The notes under the pieces: model-generated
Told to the model about the DNA's origin: nothing
Databases searched by the model: none
The model's input: only the letters and a program-made list of their open reading frames with translations
Source: Morchella semilibera
Lineage: Eukaryota > Ascomycota > Pezizomycetes > Pezizales > Morchellaceae
Direction: 5' to 3'
Assembly: GCA_009192285.1 (NCBI GenBank)
Contig: WBVU01000008.1
Coordinates: 186,001-250,000, forward strand
DNA: 64,000 nucleotides
In this document: piece after piece, positions 59,243 through 64,000 of the stretch
How positions within the stretch are numbered: position 1 is the stretch's first letter
How the letters are laid out: every line of letters starts with the position of its first letter
Position numbers and translations under genes: made by a program

Positions 59243-61095
59243 TTTAGCACTCCGGCTGGTTCATCTTGGCTCTGAGAGTAGCTCAAGGAGATCCCACCAA
59301 GCTTTGGAAGGATATGTGTCCGGTCCCTCTGCAGGAGGGCTGGGAATGAACGAGCCCAGTGCTCACCGTGTTCATTTTCACCGCGAGATACACTTATCAG
59401 ACTCGGATCATTTACCCTCAACACCCCTCGGTACACTGAATGAACTTTGTTTTATCGGAAAATGAGGTATAAAATCTCCACGCACTTGAGACCAAACATG
59501 CTATATATAAGCTTGAGGATCTAGGGGGGATTGGGTACAGCTCCACGGGGCATGCGCACTCGTAACATCGACGGAATGGTTAGAGAAACCCGGCGACGGG
59601 AGCACATGGGATAAAGGGCCTTTCGTGGGACTTTGAAAGGAATATCGGATACTAGATTTCGAGTGTTGTTAACCCTAACCCTACGCAATCCACTTAGATG
59701 CGCCTTAATCAAGTTCTCCTCTCTCCTTCCCTTTTTCCATACCGGATGCAAACTCAATATCGTGAAACTATATGAATAAAAAAAAACCTACTCTAGGGAC
59801 GAAATTGTGAGAGTTTTTTGTGGGCGGATTTATTCCCAAATTGCATTTTATCACTCACTTGAGGTATAGTCAACGTCCTGTCGGATACTGGAACCATAAA
59901 AACCAACCCCCAGTGGGGGGTATGTTTACGGTACGCCTGCAAGACAACCGCCTTTTACGAAACAGTTAGCCCTTCATAGTATCACGATAGGTATTTGCAG
60001 ACATGGTTCAACTCCTAACGTCCTAATTTCTTCAGCAACCTCTTGATCTGGCAATCGCCACACTTACTATTTTACTAGGTTTCCTATTTCATACCTTTCT
60101 ATTCGTCCTAGCCACCCGGCACGAGGGTGTAACTATTATTCAACGGCCGCGGAGGAGCTAATTTACCACAGAGCCGGGACAACTACTATGTTTTACTTTT
60201 CTTATTCTATCTTTTATACTCACATAACTATTAATATGTTTCTCTTCGGACACCATATTATCGTGTGTTATAACTCATTCTTCTTTAAATAATATACAGA
60301 CCTTAAGTCTTTCTCTTGCTTTCTTGGCTAGAATAAATGTATCTAACGAACTTTATCTTCATCCTTCCGCATCTCCAGTAAAAATAAGTTACACCCCCCA
60401 CCCACTACCAAGGAAAATTGGACCCGACAGACCCCCCCTGCACCTCCGCAGTATGAGGCACTAATGGTCTCATGATGCGATTGGCCGCTCTCAGTTGGCT
60501 TATTGCACTTGGCAGTCAGTACTTACTACTAGGGGTAGCCACCTCGCGACCGCGAGTTGTAGGGACTCTTCTGCCTACCCCGAATTATGATATCAAGTAC
60601 ATCCTCTAGGCCTCCACAGCAGTTATTGTCGGGGGCCCCAGCCCCCTCCCCCCTTCCTCCTCCGCTCTCTCGATCTCTCCCCCTTCCCCCTCGAAAGCCT
60701 CCCCACTCCCGCCTATCCCTAGCACTCCCTACACCCCCCACTCCTTATTTTAGTGAATCGCTCTATCTTCTAATTAAAGCTTTTATGGATTATACCGGCT
60801 CGTAAAAATATTCTTAATGTCCAGTATTTTTCCCAGCTTGAGAATTATTTCATAGCTTTGAATTCTCTTAGGTGTATCATTGGTAGTGGACAGCCCCTAG
60901 ATTGCTGGTCTCGGTGCAGTACAAGCGGTAACATGCCAAGGCGCGCGCAAAAAGACCACTTTACAGTAGAAGAAGCTCCACTTGTTGTGTAACCCTACTA
61001 CCTAAACTGCCACATCATCAACCTACAAAGCCACCCCGTACGTTCTACACTACAATCTATCACATCGAAGAAGAGACACCGTTTATGGTAATATC
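59243..61095. other. gene-free DNA upstream of the NACHT gene
   Basis: Nothing recognisable apart from TTAACCCTAACCCT at 59669 and a C-rich run at 60635-60735. The last 300 bp should hold the promoter of the NACHT gene. No clear TATA box was found. Confidence 0.4.
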
Positions 61096-64000
61096 ATGTC
61101 TAAATGTCAAGGGATGGACGGGACACACCCATCGACGCCCGGCGGCTCGGGTGACAGCGTCGTTCTTAAACGTCAAAAGACGGACGAGGCACGCCCGCCG
61201 CCGGGCGGTGGGTTGCTCGCGCGCTCAGAGAAGCCAGGAATCACCTTGAGACTATCCAACATTCCTGCGGAAGTATCTAAACACCAATTACGCAAAATAT
61301 TAAACAGCCTACCCAGTGATCCCCAGAGAAAAGAAGAAAGTGTGCTAGGATTATCGCTTACGCCATCAGAAGTATCTTCCGACGAATCATCCCAAGTGGC
61401 GACTGTAACATTCCGCTCAACTCCATCCTGTCTCCGGGGATCGCCAACCTCAATGGCTCTTGATGTTCTTGGAGGGGCCTTTTTGGATTATAACTTTTTT
61501 GGCATGACACCCTTAAACAGTCCAGCGGAACCGGTGGTTGAGTATGTTCTGTCCGCTTTAGCCTTCAGAAGGGGAAGATGAGGATAATAACTCTTTTAGT
61601 ATTATCGCTATCACTGGGCTGGCAGGCCATGCGTTTGGGTCATGGAGGTCACGCAGGGATTATACCATGTGGCTGAGGGACTCACTCCCAGCACATGTCA
61701 CCAATGCCCGTATTCTGACTTATGGCTATGACTCAACGCTACTCAACAACAAATCAAATGCCTCCATTCACGAGTTCTCCCAGTTATTCCTCCAGGCTCT
61801 TGTTACTGTCAGAGCTTCCGAAAAGGTGATTATACGCCAACCACTCATATGATGCCTCGCTAACGGGCTTTAGGAGCAATCCCGACCTATTATCTTTATT
61901 GCTCACAGCTTAGGCGGCCTTGTGGTTAAACATGTAAGTGTCCTTGTTCTGGTCGATTCTATTGTCTGCGTAAAGACAACGGAGAGTATCCTAACCAAAT
62001 AGGTACTCTGTAATCATCGGTCGGTACTAGCATCATGCCATGCACTTCTCCTCTTTGGGGTGCCCCACCATGGCTTAGATGTGGTAGCGCTCAGGTCTAT
62101 GGTAAAGGGTCAACCAAATGCAAGATTAATCGAAGACCTCGATGAGTCATCGAATTTTCTTCGCCTCCTCGAGCAGTTTTGGAAATCTCATAGAACAGCT
62201 GGAATCAAGATTATTTCCATATACGAGACAAAAACAACCGCTACTGTCGAAGTAGGAATGCCAATACCAGTCCTTGAGATGACTTGAAAGCTAATAACCT
62301 TTAGAAAACGCCACAGGGCTGGGAACGGACTGGTCCAGAGGTCATAATGGTGAAACAGTATTCAGCGACAGCCGCGAGTACATGCCCGGAAGATATTTTC
62401 CCCATCGATCGTAACCATTCCGATATAGTGAAATTTGAGAGCGAAGGATGTCAGTACTACAATATTGTTAAACAAAGGATAGGAGACTTGGTGAAGGATG
62501 TGCAAGGTTTGAACAGGAACATCCCCAGCCATGAAGGTTTTTGCTAACATTGTAATAAGATGGGCCATGGGTCAAACTTGAAAGTATGATGTATCCCAGT
62601 TCCCCAGAGTGGCTCCCGGAGTCTCAGCGGGGACTATGGTCCTGATTTTCCTTGATCAGTAATCCGGGGTTCATTGATGATTTATACTACTGGTAGCCTT
62701 TGATGCTAACTAGTGTTTAGATACCAAACGGCAAGAGATATTGCGTTGGCTTTTGACAATAGAGTTTGAAGATCATCACTCTTTCAATTCTACCCGTCGG
62801 CAGCAAGGGAGCGGTATATGGCTCTTGGAGAACAATATGTGGAAAAGGTGGGCCACGGGTGATGAATCGTCAATTCTTTGGCTGCGGGGTGATGGTAACG
62901 TTGCCCTACTCAGCCAATCAGCCTGCGAGACTAACTTTATATTCAGCCGGGTCCGGTAAAACCATGTTGACGTAAGAATTCCTGCCCGAATGATTTCAAC
63001 GAAACTTATTTTAGAAAGGTCCTTCGTGATCGACACCCTGAAGATCGAGGCCAAGAGCGATGATCATATCCTTGTATACTTTTACTGTGACTATAAGGAG
63101 CCGAAGCGCCAGGAACCAGTTCCAATCCTTAATACCATCGTTAAGCAGTTCTGCTTAAAAAAATCGTTAGGTGAGATAAAGATACCCAGAATTGTGCTGG
63201 ATGAGTACAAAAAACGAGAGGATCAGGGTCATTCCGCTGGTGCCTTGAATATGAATGAATGCAAAGACTTGCTTCTCGTATTATCAAGTTACTACCTCAA
63301 AACAACTATTGTCATCGATGCGCTGGACGAGTGTAATCAGAACACACGCTGTGGGCTGTTCAATGCCCTGAAATGCATTGTTTCTATGTCCCGGAGTAAA
63401 GTAAAGATATTCATCACCAGTCGATATCACGATGACATCGAGAGAGCCTTCGGGGATACGATACATTACTATCTCTGTGCAGATGATAATCAAAAGGATA
63501 TTGAGGGGTTCATCGAGGAAGAGGTCAACCGCCGCTGCGAACCCCAAAGGCTCAAGGATACTGATTTGCCCCTACTTTCTGGCAAGGCCGTACCAGCTGA
63601 GCTCAAGACTGAGATTATTTCCACCCTAAAGTCTAGGTCATGTGGAATGTATATCCCCACCTCCCTTAAGTGCCCTCTTACCCGTTCCTAACAGCATGTT
63701 TAGGTTCCTGTGGGCACAACTTCAGGTCCTAGCCCTCTGCAACGAGAGAACGCATAGTGGCATGAGAAATGCCTTGCGGGAGCTCCCGAATACCTTGTCT
63801 GAGACGTACAGTCGCATGCTTTATCCGAGCAAGCATGCGCAGTCCAGTCGGAATCAGCTCCAGGGGCACCGTATTCTCAGATTTCTAATGAACGTCGAGA
63901 CGAGGTGGTCACAAGAACTTATCTTACAGGCCCTTGCCGTTCAGTGCGGGAGAGACACATTTGACGATGACATCTTAAGTCTTGAGCGTCCAGACATCCT
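61096..64000 (+). CDS. NLR-type receptor: alpha/beta-hydrolase plus NACHT (partial)
   Basis: Starts at ATG 61096 (MSKCQGMDGTHPSTP) and runs off the window. Inferred introns, all in phase: 61542-61599, 61826-61873, 61934-62002, 62252-62304, 62537-62720, 62895-62946, 62972-63018 and 63649-63703. Several have a clear CTAAC branch. An RRM-like N-terminal block (ITLRLSNIPAEV...VATVTF) is followed by a DUF676/SesB-type alpha/beta-hydrolase domain: DIIAITGLAGHAFGSW, the nucleophile in IFIAHSLGGLVVKH and LLFGVPHHG. A linker, DTKRQEILRWLL and RRQQGSGIWLLE, leads into NACHT with P-loop GDAGSGKTML, FYCDY, and Walker B TTIVIDALDECN, then the sensor-like ITSRY. Such proteins are fungal NOD-like receptors, in which the C-terminal repeats (outside the window) recognise a ligand and the hydrolase is the effector. 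No stop interrupts the spliced frame. Confidence 0.88.

Overview
This is eukaryotic, gene-poor DNA from a filamentous fungus. The genes are split by short introns (about 45 to 185 nt, mostly 47 to 90) with GTAAGT/GTATGT-like donors and CTAAC-like branch points. The protein families are typical of fungi: a NACHT receptor with an alpha/beta-hydrolase domain, a TPR-CHAT protease-like protein, a very long ankyrin protein and a CAMK-type kinase. Long gene-free stretches full of small transposon relics resemble transposon-rich Pezizomycetes such as truffles. That lineage guess is inference, because no rRNA or marker gene is present.

Layout. 1-4.2 kb: no gene; a hAT-type MITE and a cluster of ACCACCGGTGGT palindromes. 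4.2-6.8 kb (minus): a multi-exon gene with a transglutaminase-like Cys/His/Asp signature and its own TATA box. 6.8-18.7 kb: MITE graveyard with a nested MITE, a telomere-like CCCTGA tract and a DUF659-like transposase scrap. 18.7-22.4 kb (minus): 1231-residue ankyrin protein built largely from about eight copies of a three-ankyrin unit. 22.4-25.8 kb: dispersed repeats, including a tRNA-like SINE. 25.8-31.3 kb (minus): TPR-CHAT protein of 1766 residues, with a TATA box. 31.3-41.2 kb: MITEs and one helical exon-like fragment. 41.2-43.2 kb (minus): Ser/Thr kinase with four exons and a repetitive basic C-terminal tail. 43.7-52.8 kb: a lineage-specific tandem family (three open copies and one wreck, minus strand) flanked by two decayed plus-strand copies of another gene. 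One of these carries the SINE-like element in its intron, while the other keeps a short intron. 52.8-61.0 kb: repeats and a second hAT MITE. 61.1-64.0 kb (plus): NACHT receptor with eight inferred introns, running off the window.

How they may work together. NACHT, CHAT, ankyrin and kinase modules are the usual parts of fungal non-self recognition and regulated cell death. Finding four such genes in one repeat-rich region fits an innate-immunity or allorecognition neighbourhood. Nothing in the sequence proves that they act in one pathway; they have separate promoters and large spacers.
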